Positions 21,412-30,114 of a DNA stretch of 64,000 bases are shown here, piece by piece. The position numbers were made by a program, and so were the translations under genes. This stretch comes from Rhodoferax sp. (GTDB lineage Bacteria > Pseudomonadota > Gammaproteobacteria > Burkholderiales > Burkholderiaceae_C), in assembly GCF_030653815.1 (NCBI RefSeq), contig NZ_JAURYQ010000036.1, forward strand, positions 124,001 to 188,000, in the 5' to 3' direction. Every line of letters starts with the position of its first letter. Positions within the stretch are counted from its first letter, which is position 1. Below the pieces are notes generated by a model. That model made no database searches. It was not told the origin of the DNA and worked only from the letters and a program-made list of their open reading frames with translations.

Positions 21412-21744
21412 ATGTCCCAGGTACAACAAAGACGCGCCCTGACGGCCACCGAAGTGGTCACCCGACTGGCCAAGCTGGAGGGCTGGCGTCTGGACGGGGA
21501 CGGCACGGCGGTGGTGATCCAGAAAACCTTCCGTTTTGCCGGCTTCGCCCAGACCATGGCGTTCGTCAATGCCGTGGCCTGGCTGGCCCAGACCCGTGAC
21601 CATCACCCCGAACTGATCGTGCGCTTTGACAATTGCACGCTGCGTTACAACACGCACGATGTGGCCGGTCTGTCGCAGGCCGACTTTGATTCGGCCGTCG
21701 CTGTGGATGCGTTGCCTGGTGCAGCCCATCCAGTGCCTGTATGA
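21412..21744 (+). CDS. phhB: 4a-hydroxytetrahydrobiopterin dehydratase (pterin-4a-carbinolamine dehydratase)
   Basis: 110-aa PCD/DCoH-fold protein. It dehydrates 4a-carbinolamine during pterin recycling for aromatic hydroxylases. The active-site pattern DHHPELIVRFDNCTLRYNTHD and the preceding FVNAVAWLAQ match the family. No phenylalanine hydroxylase gene is nearby. Its stop overlaps the rsgA start (ATGA), implying coupled translation. Confidence 0.9.
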   Translation: MSQVQQRRALTATEVVTRLAKLEGWRLDGDGTAVVIQKTFRFAGFAQTMAFVNAVAWLAQTRDHHPELIVRFDNCTLRYNTHDVAGLSQADFDSAVAVDALPGAAHPVPV

Positions 21745-22658
21745 CGAACGCTCAACGCGCGCCTGGTCTGATCGTGGCCAACTATGGGCGTCATTTCCTG
21801 GTTGAAAACTCGGCCGGAGATCGTTTGATTTGCCATTCACGCGGTAAAAAAAGCCAGGGTGTGGTGGGGGACAAGGTGTTGTGGCTGGCCTCGCAAGACG
21901 AAGGAACAATCGAGAAAATTGAGCCACGACGCAACCTGTTTTACCGCCAGGACGATGTGCGCACCAAGATGTTTGCCGCCAACCTGGATCAGGTGCTCAT
22001 CCTGATTGCAGCCGAGCCTGAATTTTCCAGCAGCCAGTTGTCACGCGCCTTGATCGCTGCCGAAGAGCAGCACATCACCCCCATCATTGCGCTGAACAAA
22101 AGCGACCTCACCGAACCCTTTGCCCGCGCCTGGAACTGGCTGGCGCCTTATCGGCACATGGGTTATGACGTGTTGCCGCTGTCGCTGGCGGACGCAGCCG
22201 CGGGTCGCGCGGCACTCAGCGAGCGACTGGCAGGCAAAACCACACTGGTGTTGGGTCCGTCGGGTGCCGGCAAGAGTACTTTGATCAACTGCCTGATTCC
22301 GGGCGCGTTGGTACAAACCGGCGTCTTGTCACAAGCCCTGAGCAGCGGCAAACACACCACCACCAGCACCACCTGGTATTGGGTGGATGCGGCTAAAACA
22401 ACGGCCTTGATCGACTCGCCCGGGTTTCAGGAGTTTGGCCTGAACCACATTGACCCTGCCCAACTGGCGGCCTACATGCCTGACCTCAAGCCCCATGTCA
22501 GCAACTGCAAGTTCTACAACTGCAGCCACTTGCATGAACCGGGTTGTGGTGTGATCGCCGCGGTGAATTCCGACGACAAGCCCGACAGTATCAGTGTGAA
22601 CCGATATCAAATTTACAGTGACCTTTATGCCGAGCTGAAGCAGATGCGGCGGTATTAA
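21741..22658 (+). CDS. rsgA: Ribosome small-subunit-dependent GTPase A
   Basis: Circularly permuted GTPase acting in late 30S maturation. In the 305-aa protein the order is G4 (NKSD, 119-122) before G1 (GPSGAGKS, 172-179), followed by the G3-like DSPGFQEFG. The C-terminal zinc-binding region is CKFYNCSHLHEPGCGV. An N-terminal OB fold precedes them. It is convergent with hisC (7 nt apart). Confidence 0.96.
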   Translation: MTNAQRAPGLIVANYGRHFLVENSAGDRLICHSRGKKSQGVVGDKVLWLASQDEGTIEKIEPRRNLFYRQDDVRTKMFAANLDQVLILIAAEPEFSSSQLSRALIAAEEQHITPIIALNKSDLTEPFARAWNWLAPYRHMGYDVLPLSLADAAAGRAALSERLAGKTTLVLGPSGAGKSTLINCLIPGALVQTGVLSQALSSGKHTTTSTTWYWVDAAKTTALIDSPGFQEFGLNHIDPAQLAAYMPDLKPHVSNCKFYNCSHLHEPGCGVIAAVNSDDKPDSISVNRYQIYSDLYAELKQMRRY

Positions 22659-22665
22659 ATTGGTT

Positions 22666-23760
22666 TCAGCCCTTGGCTGTGACCAGTTTGGCCAGGGCGG
22701 CCACCAGCTGCCCACATTGTTCGGGCGTGCCCACGCTGATGCGCAAATAGGCGTCAATGCGGGCTAGTTTGAAATGCCGCACCAGCACACCTTGCGCGCG
22801 CAAGCCTGCGGCCAGGTCTGCCCCCTCATGGCCGGGATGCCGCGCAAAGACAAAATTGGTTTGCGACGGCAGCACCACGAAACCCAGGTCTTCCAGTGCC
22901 AGTACCAGACCCTCGCGGCTGCTCATGACCGCCTGGCGGGTCTGCTCGAAGTAACCGTGGTCTTCAAATGCGGCCACGCCGCCCGCCAGCGCCAATCGGT
23001 CCAGCGGATACGAGTTGAAGCTGTTTTTCACCCGGTTCAGGGCCTCAATCAGGTGCGCCTGACCACAAGCGTAGCCGATGCGCAAGCCGGCCAGCGAGCG
23101 TGACTTGGACAGCGTGTGCACCACCAGCAGGTTGGGGTAGCGGTCAATCAGGGTCATGGCCGTCTGCCCACCAAAGTCGACGTAGGCCTCATCGACCAGA
23201 ACCACCCGTTTCGGGTGCAACTGCAACAGGGTTTCAATGTCAGCCAGTGGCAAGCCGACGCCGGTGGGGGCGTTGGGGTTGGCAATGACCACACCGGCGA
23301 CGTCCTGGTCTGCCGGACAGGCGTAGTCGGCTACATGCAATTGCAAGCCTTCGCGCAACGGCACGGTGCGTGCAGCAATGCTGTACAAGCCGCAATAAAC
23401 TTTGTAGAAGCTGTAACTGATATCGGGCATCAGTAGTGGGCAGCCCTGCTGGAAAAAGGCAAAAAAAGCATGGGCCAACACTTCGTCGGAGCCGTTGCCC
23501 AAAAAAACCTGTTGGGGTGTCAGTTCAAAGTGCCGGGCAATGGCTTGCCGCAGGGTGCCGCCATCGGGGTCGGGGTACAACTGCAAGCCATGTTGTGCGG
23601 CTTGCTGGATGGCCGCGACCACACGGGGTGACGGCGGGTAGGGGTTCTCGTTGGTGTTGAGCTTGACCAAGTTGGTCATTTTGGGTTGCTCGCCTGGCAC
23701 ATAGGGCACCAGTTGCTGGACGATGGGGCTGATAAATTGGGCGTTCAAGAGAGGGTTCAC
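22666..23760 (-). CDS. hisC: Histidinol-phosphate aminotransferase
   Basis: PLP-dependent class I/II aminotransferase in histidine synthesis, converting imidazole acetol-phosphate to histidinol-phosphate. It is 364 aa from a GTG start ([12 protein letters not shown]). [18 protein letters not shown] (161-167) and [14 protein letters not shown] with PLP-binding Lys219 are visible. It lies outside a his operon, 52 nt after the CobD/CbiB-like gene, so it may be one of two HisC paralogues. Confidence 0.92.
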   Translation of the reverse strand: MNPLLNAQFISPIVQQLVPYVPGEQPKMTNLVKLNTNENPYPPSPRVVAAIQQAAQHGLQLYPDPDGGTLRQAIARHFELTPQQVFLGNGSDEVLAHAFFAFFQQGCPLLMPDISYSFYKVYCGLYSIAARTVPLREGLQLHVADYACPADQDVAGVVIANPNAPTGVGLPLADIETLLQLHPKRVVLVDEAYVDFGGQTAMTLIDRYPNLLVVHTLSKSRSLAGLRIGYACGQAHLIEALNRVKNSFNSYPLDRLALAGGVAAFEDHGYFEQTRQAVMSSREGLVLALEDLGFVVLPSQTNFVFARHPGHEGADLAAGLRAQGVLVRHFKLARIDAYLRISVGTPEQCGQLVAALAKLVTAKG

Positions 23761-23812
23761 TTCAAAAAAATGGGGGCTCGGGAATTGGCTGCCAAGCGTA
23801 GTGTGTTTGCGT

Positions 23813-24769
23813 TCAGGCGATGAGTCGTGCCAGCGTCAAAAGTGCCAACAGCACCACCCACATGACCACGGCGCGCCAGACCAGACCAACCAGAATGGCC
23901 AGGTGGGCCAACTCGGGGGCTGGCCGTTGACTGGCACCTGAGGCCGGGCCGGCTGAGGCGGGTATACCGGTGCCCGGCACCGTTCCAAGCTGAATATTGA
24001 TGGCACCCGCGGTGGCGGCCAGCACCAGGCCGTCATTGTCGGTGCCGGATTGCGCCGCGTATCGGCGCCAGCCGTCGATGGCTTCTTCAAAATTTCCCAC
24101 CACGGCAAAGCCAAGCACTGTCATGCGCGCAGGCACGCCATCGATCCAGTGCCAGGCTGTGCGGGCATTGGTTTGTAGCGCCGAGCTGACCGGCTGCGCC
24201 ATGGCCTGGCTTTTGTGCTGCCAGTAGCGGGCGACAAATTCGGACAGACGGTACAACACCGCGCCCATGGGGCCCAGTCCCAGCGCGGCCAAAACGGAAA
24301 ACCAGGCCAGCACACCGAAAACATGGCGGTGGGCGGCCAACACTGAAAACTCGATGACGCGGCCGATGATGTCACTGCGCGACCAGGACTGGGTGTCGAT
24401 GTGCTGCCATTGGGCCAGTAGCGAGCGGGCCAGTGCATCATCGTCATTGGCCAAGGCATCACGGATCTCGGTGAAGTGAAAACTGAACTGGCGAAAGCCA
24501 AGGGAGGCGTAAAGCACCAGGGCGCTCCAAATGACGGCCAACGGCCAACCGACCCAGTAAGCCAAAGCCCAGTAAATCAGCAAGGCCAGGCCAGAAGGCA
24601 GGCCCACCGCCAGTCCCCAGGCCAGCCAGCCATGCAGGGATTTGCCTGCGTCCAGGTTGCGGCTGCAATAGCTGACCCAAGAACGCATAGCGGCATGGAT
24701 CGAATTGCCGCGGCTCAGGGGGCGCGCCTGGTCCAGCAGCAAGGCAAACAGCACAGAGATAAAGCTCAT
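23813..24769 (-). CDS. CobD/CbiB-family membrane protein
   Basis: 318-aa membrane protein of the CobD/CbiB family, the cobinamide-synthesis (adenosylcobinamide-phosphate) type. It starts [18 protein letters not shown], has four or five hydrophobic segments and the conserved [27 protein letters not shown] block, where true cobalamin enzymes have a related helix. No other cobalamin gene is in the window, so a B12 role is uncertain. The open frame runs 46 codons further upstream, but the chosen start gives the membrane N-terminus. It lies between nudL and hisC on one strand. Confidence 0.75.
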   Translation of the reverse strand: MSFISVLFALLLDQARPLSRGNSIHAAMRSWVSYCSRNLDAGKSLHGWLAWGLAVGLPSGLALLIYWALAYWVGWPLAVIWSALVLYASLGFRQFSFHFTEIRDALANDDDALARSLLAQWQHIDTQSWSRSDIIGRVIEFSVLAAHRHVFGVLAWFSVLAALGLGPMGAVLYRLSEFVARYWQHKSQAMAQPVSSALQTNARTAWHWIDGVPARMTVLGFAVVGNFEEAIDGWRRYAAQSGTDNDGLVLAATAGAINIQLGTVPGTGIPASAGPASGASQRPAPELAHLAILVGLVWRAVVMWVVLLALLTLARLIA

Positions 24770-24794
24770 GCGCGAATCATAGCGGCTGTGAGCT

Positions 24795-25466
24795 TCAGGC
24801 CAGCAAAAAACGGTAAAAGTTGCGCAACATGCCTGCCGTGGCACCCCAGATAAAGCGCTCGGTGTGGGCGTCCTGGTAAGGCATCGACAGCCACTGACGC
24901 TGCCCACCCTGCCAGTCCACCTGATGGTGCCGATGGTGGGCCGGGTTCATCAAATAGGCCAATGGGACTTCGAAGACGTCGGCCACCTCATACGGGTTGG
25001 GCTTCAGGACGAAGCCGGGCGAGATCAGTGCCACCACCGGGGTGATGTGAAACGCGGACCCTGTGACATAGACCGGCAACTGACCCAGCACCTCGACAAA
25101 ATCTGCGGTCAGGCCAATTTCTTCCTGGGCTTCCCGCAGGGCGGCGGCGGTAGCGCCCGCATCGGTCTCGTCCACCTTGCCACCAGGAAAGGCAATTTGT
25201 CCGGAATGGGTACTCAAATGGGGTGTGCGCAGGGTAAGCAACACGGAGGGTTCCGGGCGCAGCACGATGGGCAGCAACACAGCAGCCGGCAGGGGCTGGC
25301 GGTCCATGAATTTCTTTTCAGCTAAAAACTCAGGCTGCCAAATGGGTGGTGCGGCAAAACGTGCACGCAGCGCATCAGCTTGCAGCCTCGGGTACTCGAT
25401 TGCCGGCAGATGGTTGTCGATCCGGATCACCGGTATTGTGCGTGGATCGATCGTGGGCAAGCTCAT
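24795..25466 (-). CDS. nudL: CoA pyrophosphatase (NudL-type Nudix hydrolase)
   Basis: 223-aa Nudix protein of the YeaB/NudL group that hydrolyses CoA derivatives. The Nudix box is GGKVDETDAGATAAALREAQEEIG starting near residue 95, preceded by HSGQIAFPGG, the LLTLR(T/S)xxLxxHxGQ signature of this subgroup. It is followed 25 nt later by the CobD/CbiB-like gene. Confidence 0.9.
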   Translation of the reverse strand: MSLPTIDPRTIPVIRIDNHLPAIEYPRLQADALRARFAAPPIWQPEFLAEKKFMDRQPLPAAVLLPIVLRPEPSVLLTLRTPHLSTHSGQIAFPGGKVDETDAGATAAALREAQEEIGLTADFVEVLGQLPVYVTGSAFHITPVVALISPGFVLKPNPYEVADVFEVPLAYLMNPAHHRHHQVDWQGGQRQWLSMPYQDAHTERFIWGATAGMLRNFYRFLLA

Positions 25467-25490
25467 GGTGATGGCTGAAAAACAGGGCGA

Positions 25491-25526
25491 AAAAAAACCG
25501 CCACAGTTGACTGAGGCGGTTTTTTT
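25491..25526. terminator. Bidirectional terminator between rplS and nudL
   Basis: AAAAAAACCGCC (25491-25502) is complementary to GGCGGTTTTTTT (25515-25526), with an inner CAGT/ACTG pairing in the loop. The A and T runs make it work in either direction. It ends the rpsP-rimM-trmD-rplS transcript, 18 nt after the rplS stop. Confidence 0.85.
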
Positions 25527-25544
25527 GAGCTGGGCGCTGGCAGA

Positions 25545-25928
25545 TCAAGCAGCAGTCGTTGCCACCACTTTGCGCGCGGGCAGCTTTTCCTTGATGCGCG
25601 CCGATTTGCCGCTGCGGTCACGTAGGTAGTACAACTTGGCACGGCGCACGTCGCCACGGCGCTTGACTTCGATGCTGGCGATCAACGGGCTGTAGGTCTG
25701 GAACGTGCGCTCGACACCTTCGCCGCTGGAAATTTTACGCACGGTGAAGCCGCTGTTGAGGCCGCGATTGCGCTTGGCAATCACCACGCCTTCGTAGGCT
25801 TGCAGACGCTTACGCGTGCCTTCAACCACGTTCAGGCTGACGACGACAGTGTCGCCGGGGCCGAACTCGGGGATGGTCTTGTTCAGGCGAGCAATTTCTT
25901 CTTGCTCAAGGATTTGGATCAGGTTCAT
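25545..25928 (-). CDS. rplS: 50S ribosomal protein L19
   Basis: bL19, located at the 30S-50S interface. It is 127 aa from the ATG at 25928 ([17 protein letters not shown]); an ATG-less frame extends 4 codons upstream. [35 protein letters not shown] and [27 protein letters not shown] are diagnostic. It is the last gene of the rpsP operon, 73 nt after trmD, the usual order. Confidence 0.97.
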   Translation of the reverse strand: MNLIQILEQEEIARLNKTIPEFGPGDTVVVSLNVVEGTRKRLQAYEGVVIAKRNRGLNSGFTVRKISSGEGVERTFQTYSPLIASIEVKRRGDVRRAKLYYLRDRSGKSARIKEKLPARKVVATTAA

Positions 25929-26001
25929 ATGTTCTTTCAATGATCATGTCAGCACCAGCATCACCATGATGTATGCCCCGGTGCCAGGCACCTGGGCGGT
26001 C

Positions 26002-26769
26002 TTACAGAGGATCGGATAGCCGATTATTATAGCCTGAGAGTGCAGTTTCGTCAGCGCGGTCCAATTGACCTGCGCGGCGGGCCTGTTCAATCAATTCAGG
26101 GCGCAAACGTTGGCTGAGCAACAGGCGCTGGTCTCGGCGCCAACGCTCGATATTCACATGGTGGCCGCTGAGCAGCACATCTGGAACGGCCTGGCCCTGC
26201 CAGACTTCGGGTCGGGTGTAGTGCGGGCAGTCCAGCAGGCCATCCAAGGCCGGATTAAAACTGTCCTGGGCGTGGCTGTCGGCGTCCCCGAGCACGCCGG
26301 GTTGCAGTCGGGCTACCGCGTCAAGCAGCGCCATGGCGGCAATTTCCCCGCCCGACAGCACAAAGTCGCCCAGACTGATTTGCTCGGTGACATGGGCATC
26401 AATAAAGCGCTGGTCAATGCCTTCGTAGCGACCACAGATCAGTATCGCACCGCAGCTGTCAGACCAACGCGTGACCATGGCGTGATTGAGGACTTGGCCA
26501 ATGGGCGAGAACAGGACGACGGGTGCGTCGTCGGTGCGCTCGGCGCGCACGGTTGCCAGGCACTGAGACAGCGGTTCGGCCATCATCACCATGCCAGGAC
26601 CACCACCAAAGGGTCGGTCGTCGACACGACGGTAATTCCCTTGCGCAAAATCACGCAGGTTGCGCAACTGCACATCGACTTGACCGGATTCAAAGGCACG
26701 CCGGGTGATGCCTGTGCTGAGCAGAGGGGCAAACAATTCCGGAAACAGCGTCACCACGTCAAATCGCAT
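26002..26769 (-). CDS. trmD: tRNA (guanine-N1)-methyltransferase
   Basis: SPOUT-fold m1G37 methyltransferase, 255 aa. MRFDVVTLFPELFAPLL at the N-terminus, DRPFGGGPGMVMMAEPL, CGRYEGIDQRF and SLGDFVLSGGEIAAM (the knotted SAM site) are all present. It lies 10 nt after rimM. Confidence 0.97.
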   Translation of the reverse strand: MRFDVVTLFPELFAPLLSTGITRRAFESGQVDVQLRNLRDFAQGNYRRVDDRPFGGGPGMVMMAEPLSQCLATVRAERTDDAPVVLFSPIGQVLNHAMVTRWSDSCGAILICGRYEGIDQRFIDAHVTEQISLGDFVLSGGEIAAMALLDAVARLQPGVLGDADSHAQDSFNPALDGLLDCPHYTRPEVWQGQAVPDVLLSGHHVNIERWRRDQRLLLSQRLRPELIEQARRAGQLDRADETALSGYNNRLSDPL

Positions 26770-26779
26770 GATGCCGCTT

Positions 26780-27343
26780 TCAATAATCAGCTTGCCAGTC
26801 CACCAGAATACGTCGCTCGCTCAGGTTCACATCGTCGATGTAAACCGCCACAAACGGGATCATGATTTCCAGCAATTTGCCGTCTTGTAGCTGGTCGATC
26901 ACCAGCACGGTTTGCGGGCCGGTGGTCAACAGGTCACGCACCTGACCCAGCGCAACACCTTCACGGTTGACGACGTCCAGCCCGATCAGGTCGACCCAGT
27001 AGTACTCGTCTTTTTGGGCCGTGGGAAAGCTGCTGCGCGAAATGAAGATGCGCGCACCGCGCAGGGCGTCTGCCACACTGCGGTCATCGATACCGAGCCC
27101 GCAGGCGACCACGGTACCTGAATGAATTTTGGTTTCCTTGACTTTCAGCAAGCCGACGCCGTCAAAGGTTTTGACACCTTTTTCAGTGGGTAACAGAAAC
27201 CAGCTTTGGGAAGAAAAAAGCGCCTCGGGATCGGCGCTGTAGGGGAGGACCTTGAACCATCCCTTGATGCCCCAGGCATCAGTGATGCGCCCGACTTCGA
27301 TGGCATCTGCCGGCAGTTCGGCAGCCTCCAGGCCGGGCAGCAT
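26780..27343 (-). CDS. rimM: Ribosome maturation factor RimM
   Basis: 16S processing factor that binds uS19. It is 187 aa from the ATG at 27343; the frame opens 3 codons earlier at a TTG directly abutting rpsP. The N-terminal domain has VGRITDAWGIKGWFKV and the PRC-barrel half has YYWVDLIGLDVVNREG. RimM starts vary, so the exact N-terminus is uncertain. The position between rpsP and trmD is canonical. Confidence 0.93.
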   Translation of the reverse strand: MLPGLEAAELPADAIEVGRITDAWGIKGWFKVLPYSADPEALFSSQSWFLLPTEKGVKTFDGVGLLKVKETKIHSGTVVACGLGIDDRSVADALRGARIFISRSSFPTAQKDEYYWVDLIGLDVVNREGVALGQVRDLLTTGPQTVLVIDQLQDGKLLEIMIPFVAVYIDDVNLSERRILVDWQADY

Positions 27344-27352
27344 CAGCAACAA

Positions 27353-27604
27353 TCAGACCGCTTTGGCAGCAGATTGTTTGATCAGGCGTTCCACGGTGGG
27401 AGAAGCTTGCGCGCCCACACTGCGCCAGTAGGTCAAACGGTCCTGGGCAATGCGAATGCTTTCCTCGGAAGCCGTGGCGATCGGGTTGTAAAAACCAATG
27501 CGCTCGATAAAGCGGCCATCGCGACGGGTGCGCTTGTCAGCCACCACAATATTGAAAAACGGGCGAGCTTTAGCACCGCCACGGGCGAGTCGAATGACGA
27601 CCAT
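27353..27604 (-). CDS. rpsP: 30S ribosomal protein S16
   Basis: bS16, a 30S assembly protein of 83 aa. [41 protein letters not shown] is diagnostic. It is the first gene of rpsP-rimM-trmD-rplS. The promoter should lie in the 131-bp gap to the divergent acetyltransferase gene, but I cannot pick out a convincing one. Confidence 0.97.
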   Translation of the reverse strand: MVVIRLARGGAKARPFFNIVVADKRTRRDGRFIERIGFYNPIATASEESIRIAQDRLTYWRSVGAQASPTVERLIKQSAAKAV

Positions 27605-27735
27605 GATGTATCCTTTGGGGAAGTGGAATAACTTCCACGAAAATTGGCATTTAACCTGGCGTTTGAGACACGCGACATAACCACCCGGTTATGCGACACG
27701 CCAGACAGCCGCACATTATATCGTTCTTCACCACC

Positions 27736-28257
27736 ATGCCCATCATTCGCCCCAGTCAATCCAGCGAGATCGCGCAAATAACGGCCATCTATGCCCACCA
27801 CGTGTTGTATGGAACCGGCACTTTCGAGCTTGATCCGCCTTCCGAGGCCGAGATGGGCCAGCGCCGGGCCGATGTGCTGGACAAAAATCTGCCCTACCTG
27901 GTGGCCGTCGATGGCGCTCAGGTGCTGGGCTTTGCCTATTGCAACTGGTTCAAGCCGCGCCCGGCCTACCGTTATTCGGCTGAAGACTCCATTTATCTGG
28001 CACCAGCAGCCATCGGGCAAGGCTTGGGGCGCGCCCTGTTGGCTGAATTGATGGCGCAGGCTGAGCGCGCCGGTGTGCGCAAGCTGATTGCCGTGATCGG
28101 CGACTCGCACAACCAGGGTTCCATTGGTGTCCATCACAGCGCGGGCTTTGACCATGTCGGCACGCTCAGGGCGTGCGGCTGGAAGTTCGAGCGCTGGCTG
28201 GACGTGGTGCTGATGGACAAGACCTTGGGTTTAGGCAGCGGCGTTGCGCCACTGTGA
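27736..28257 (+). CDS. GNAT-family N-acetyltransferase (PAT-like)
   Basis: 173-aa acetyltransferase resembling phosphinothricin/methionine-sulfoximine N-acetyltransferases. The N-terminus is MPIIRPSQSSEIAQITAIYAHHVLYGTGTFELDPPS. The acetyl-CoA loop is IGQGLGRALLAELMAQAE, and HSAGFDHVGTLRACGWKFERWLDVVLMDK closes the domain. The substrate is not certain. The start at 27736 is chosen since the upstream extension runs into the rpsP promoter region. It is convergent with pit. Confidence 0.88.
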   Translation: MPIIRPSQSSEIAQITAIYAHHVLYGTGTFELDPPSEAEMGQRRADVLDKNLPYLVAVDGAQVLGFAYCNWFKPRPAYRYSAEDSIYLAPAAIGQGLGRALLAELMAQAERAGVRKLIAVIGDSHNQGSIGVHHSAGFDHVGTLRACGWKFERWLDVVLMDKTLGLGSGVAPL

Positions 28258-28272
28258 AGTTGCGCTGTCGCC

Positions 28273-29283
28273 TCAAAAAACCTGCAAACTGATCCAGTAC
28301 GCGAATGCGGCGACAAAGGCGCTGGCCGGGATGGTCAGAATCCAGGCCCAGATGATGTTGCCCGCAACGCCCCAGCGCACGGCGCTGGCCCGCCGCGTGG
28401 CGCCCACGCCCACAATGGCACCGGTGATGGTGTGGGTGGTCGACACCGGCACGCCGAGGGCAGTGGCAAAAAACAAGGTGATTGCCCCGCCGGTTTCGGC
28501 ACAAAACCCGCCGACCGGTTTGAGTTTGGTGATTTTCTGGCCCATGGTCTTGACAATCCGCCAACCGCCGAACATGGTGCCCAGTCCGATAGCCGTGTAG
28601 CAGGTCAGAATGACCCAGTTGGGTGGCGTCTGGTCTGCGGCGTTGGTATAACCGGTGGCGATCAGCAACATCCAGATGATGCCGATGGTTTTTTGGGCAT
28701 CGTTGCCCCCATGCCCCAGACTGTAAGCCCCCGCCGATACCAGTTGCCAGCGCCTGAACCATTTGTCCACCTTGAGTGGCCGGAAGCTGCGAAAGCTCCA
28801 GGACACCAGAATCATCATGGCGGAACCCAATAAAAAACCCAGTAGCGGGGAGACAAAAATAAACACCACCGTCTTCAAAATTCCTGCGGAAATCAGCGAA
28901 CTGACGCCCGCTTTGGCAATGGCGGCGCCCACAATGCCACCAATCAAGGCATGCGACGAACTGCTCGGGATGCCGTAGTACCAGGTAATGAAATTCCAGG
29001 CAATCGCACCCACCAATGCGCCGAAAACCACATGGGTGTCCACCACACCGGGCAGCACAATGCCTTTGCCCACCGTCGCAGCGACGCTGAGGTGGAAGAC
29101 AAAAATCGCCGCCACGTTGAAAAAAGCGGCAAAAACGACGGCTTGCCCTGGTTTGAGAACACCGGTGGAGACCACGGTCGCAATTGAATTGGCGGCGTCG
29201 TGAAATCCATTCATGAAGTCAAAAACAACGGCCATCAAGACCAGCACCACCACCACCCATAGCGCAGTTTGTACAGTTTCCAT
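28273..29283 (-). CDS. pit: Inorganic phosphate transporter, PiT family
   Basis: 336-aa low-affinity phosphate/cation symporter in the inner membrane with about ten hydrophobic segments. The two PiT repeats are recognised by DFMNGFHDAANSIATVVSTGVL near the N-terminus and GGNDAQKTIGII in the second half. It lies 20 nt after the DUF47 gene, the usual accessory pairing. Confidence 0.95.
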   Translation of the reverse strand: METVQTALWVVVVLVLMAVVFDFMNGFHDAANSIATVVSTGVLKPGQAVVFAAFFNVAAIFVFHLSVAATVGKGIVLPGVVDTHVVFGALVGAIAWNFITWYYGIPSSSSHALIGGIVGAAIAKAGVSSLISAGILKTVVFIFVSPLLGFLLGSAMMILVSWSFRSFRPLKVDKWFRRWQLVSAGAYSLGHGGNDAQKTIGIIWMLLIATGYTNAADQTPPNWVILTCYTAIGLGTMFGGWRIVKTMGQKITKLKPVGGFCAETGGAITLFFATALGVPVSTTHTITGAIVGVGATRRASAVRWGVAGNIIWAWILTIPASAFVAAFAYWISLQVF

Positions 29284-29303
29284 AGTCCTGAACCTCGCGC
29301 CGA

Positions 29304-29951
29304 TCAGGAGTTTTCGAGGACAACACCCTCGATCAGGTTGGCCACGTCTTCACAGCGGTCAGTGATGGTCTCCAGCAGTTCGTAAATGGCCTTGAGCTTG
29401 ATGAGTTCGCGCACATCAGGCTCTTCCCGGAACAATTTGCTCATGGCGGTTCGCATCACGCGGTCAGCATCGCTTTCCAGTTTGTCAATTTCATCGCAAG
29501 TTTTCAGGGCGGCATCAGCGGTGGACGCATCGGCAATTTTGCTCAGCAATTGCACGGCGACGCGGACACGCTCACAGCATTTCACGCTCAGATCGGTGAG
29601 TCGGGTGATGGCGTCAGTCATGTGGTGCACGTCATACAAGGCCATGGTCTCGGCGGAGTCCTGAATCAGGTCGGCGACATCGTCCATGGTGTTGATCAGG
29701 TTGTGAATTTGCTCACGGTCGATCGGCGTGATGAAGGTTTTGTGCAGTGCCTTGTTGACTTCATGGGTGATGCGATCGGCGGCGCCCTCGGCATGGTTCA
29801 CCTCGCGATGGTATTTTTCGCGCAGCGCCAAATCACCGTAATTGGCAACCAGCTTGGAAAAAGCATGGGCTGCCTCGACGATGTGGTCGGCGTGCTGGTT
29901 GAACAGTTTGAAAAAATTGGTGTCACGCGGAAGCAGTTTGCCAAAAAACAC
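29304..29951 (-). CDS. DUF47 / PhoU-like phosphate transport accessory protein
   Basis: 215-aa helical protein of the DUF47 (PhoU-like) family, usually encoded directly upstream of a pit gene and thought to modulate it. The sequence FGKLLPRDTNFFKLFNQHADHIVEA and DRCEDVANLIEGVVLENS fit. It starts with GTG at 29951, supported by AAGGAG about 7 nt upstream. Same strand as pit, 20 nt apart. Confidence 0.92.
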   Translation of the reverse strand: MFFGKLLPRDTNFFKLFNQHADHIVEAAHAFSKLVANYGDLALREKYHREVNHAEGAADRITHEVNKALHKTFITPIDREQIHNLINTMDDVADLIQDSAETMALYDVHHMTDAITRLTDLSVKCCERVRVAVQLLSKIADASTADAALKTCDEIDKLESDADRVMRTAMSKLFREEPDVRELIKLKAIYELLETITDRCEDVANLIEGVVLENS

Positions 29952-30036
29952 AGGGAACTCCTTGGGAATATTTCAAAACCATGACGGTTTGACGACTTTC
30001 CCAAGTTTAACGGTCAACCAGTCGGCGCCATAAATG

Positions 30037-30068
30037 AAAACGCACCGCAGCGGAGGCTACGGTGCGTT
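30037..30068 (-). terminator. Terminator downstream of acnB
   Basis: AACGCACCG (30039-30047) and CGGTGCGTT (30060-30068) form a perfect 9-bp stem with a 12-nt loop. On the minus strand it is followed by TTTTCATTT. It lies 46 nt after the acnB stop. Confidence 0.7.
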
Positions 30069-30114
30069 AAGGGAAGAGGTGGCGTCCCTCGAGACGCCGC
30101 TTGGGCAAGGCGAA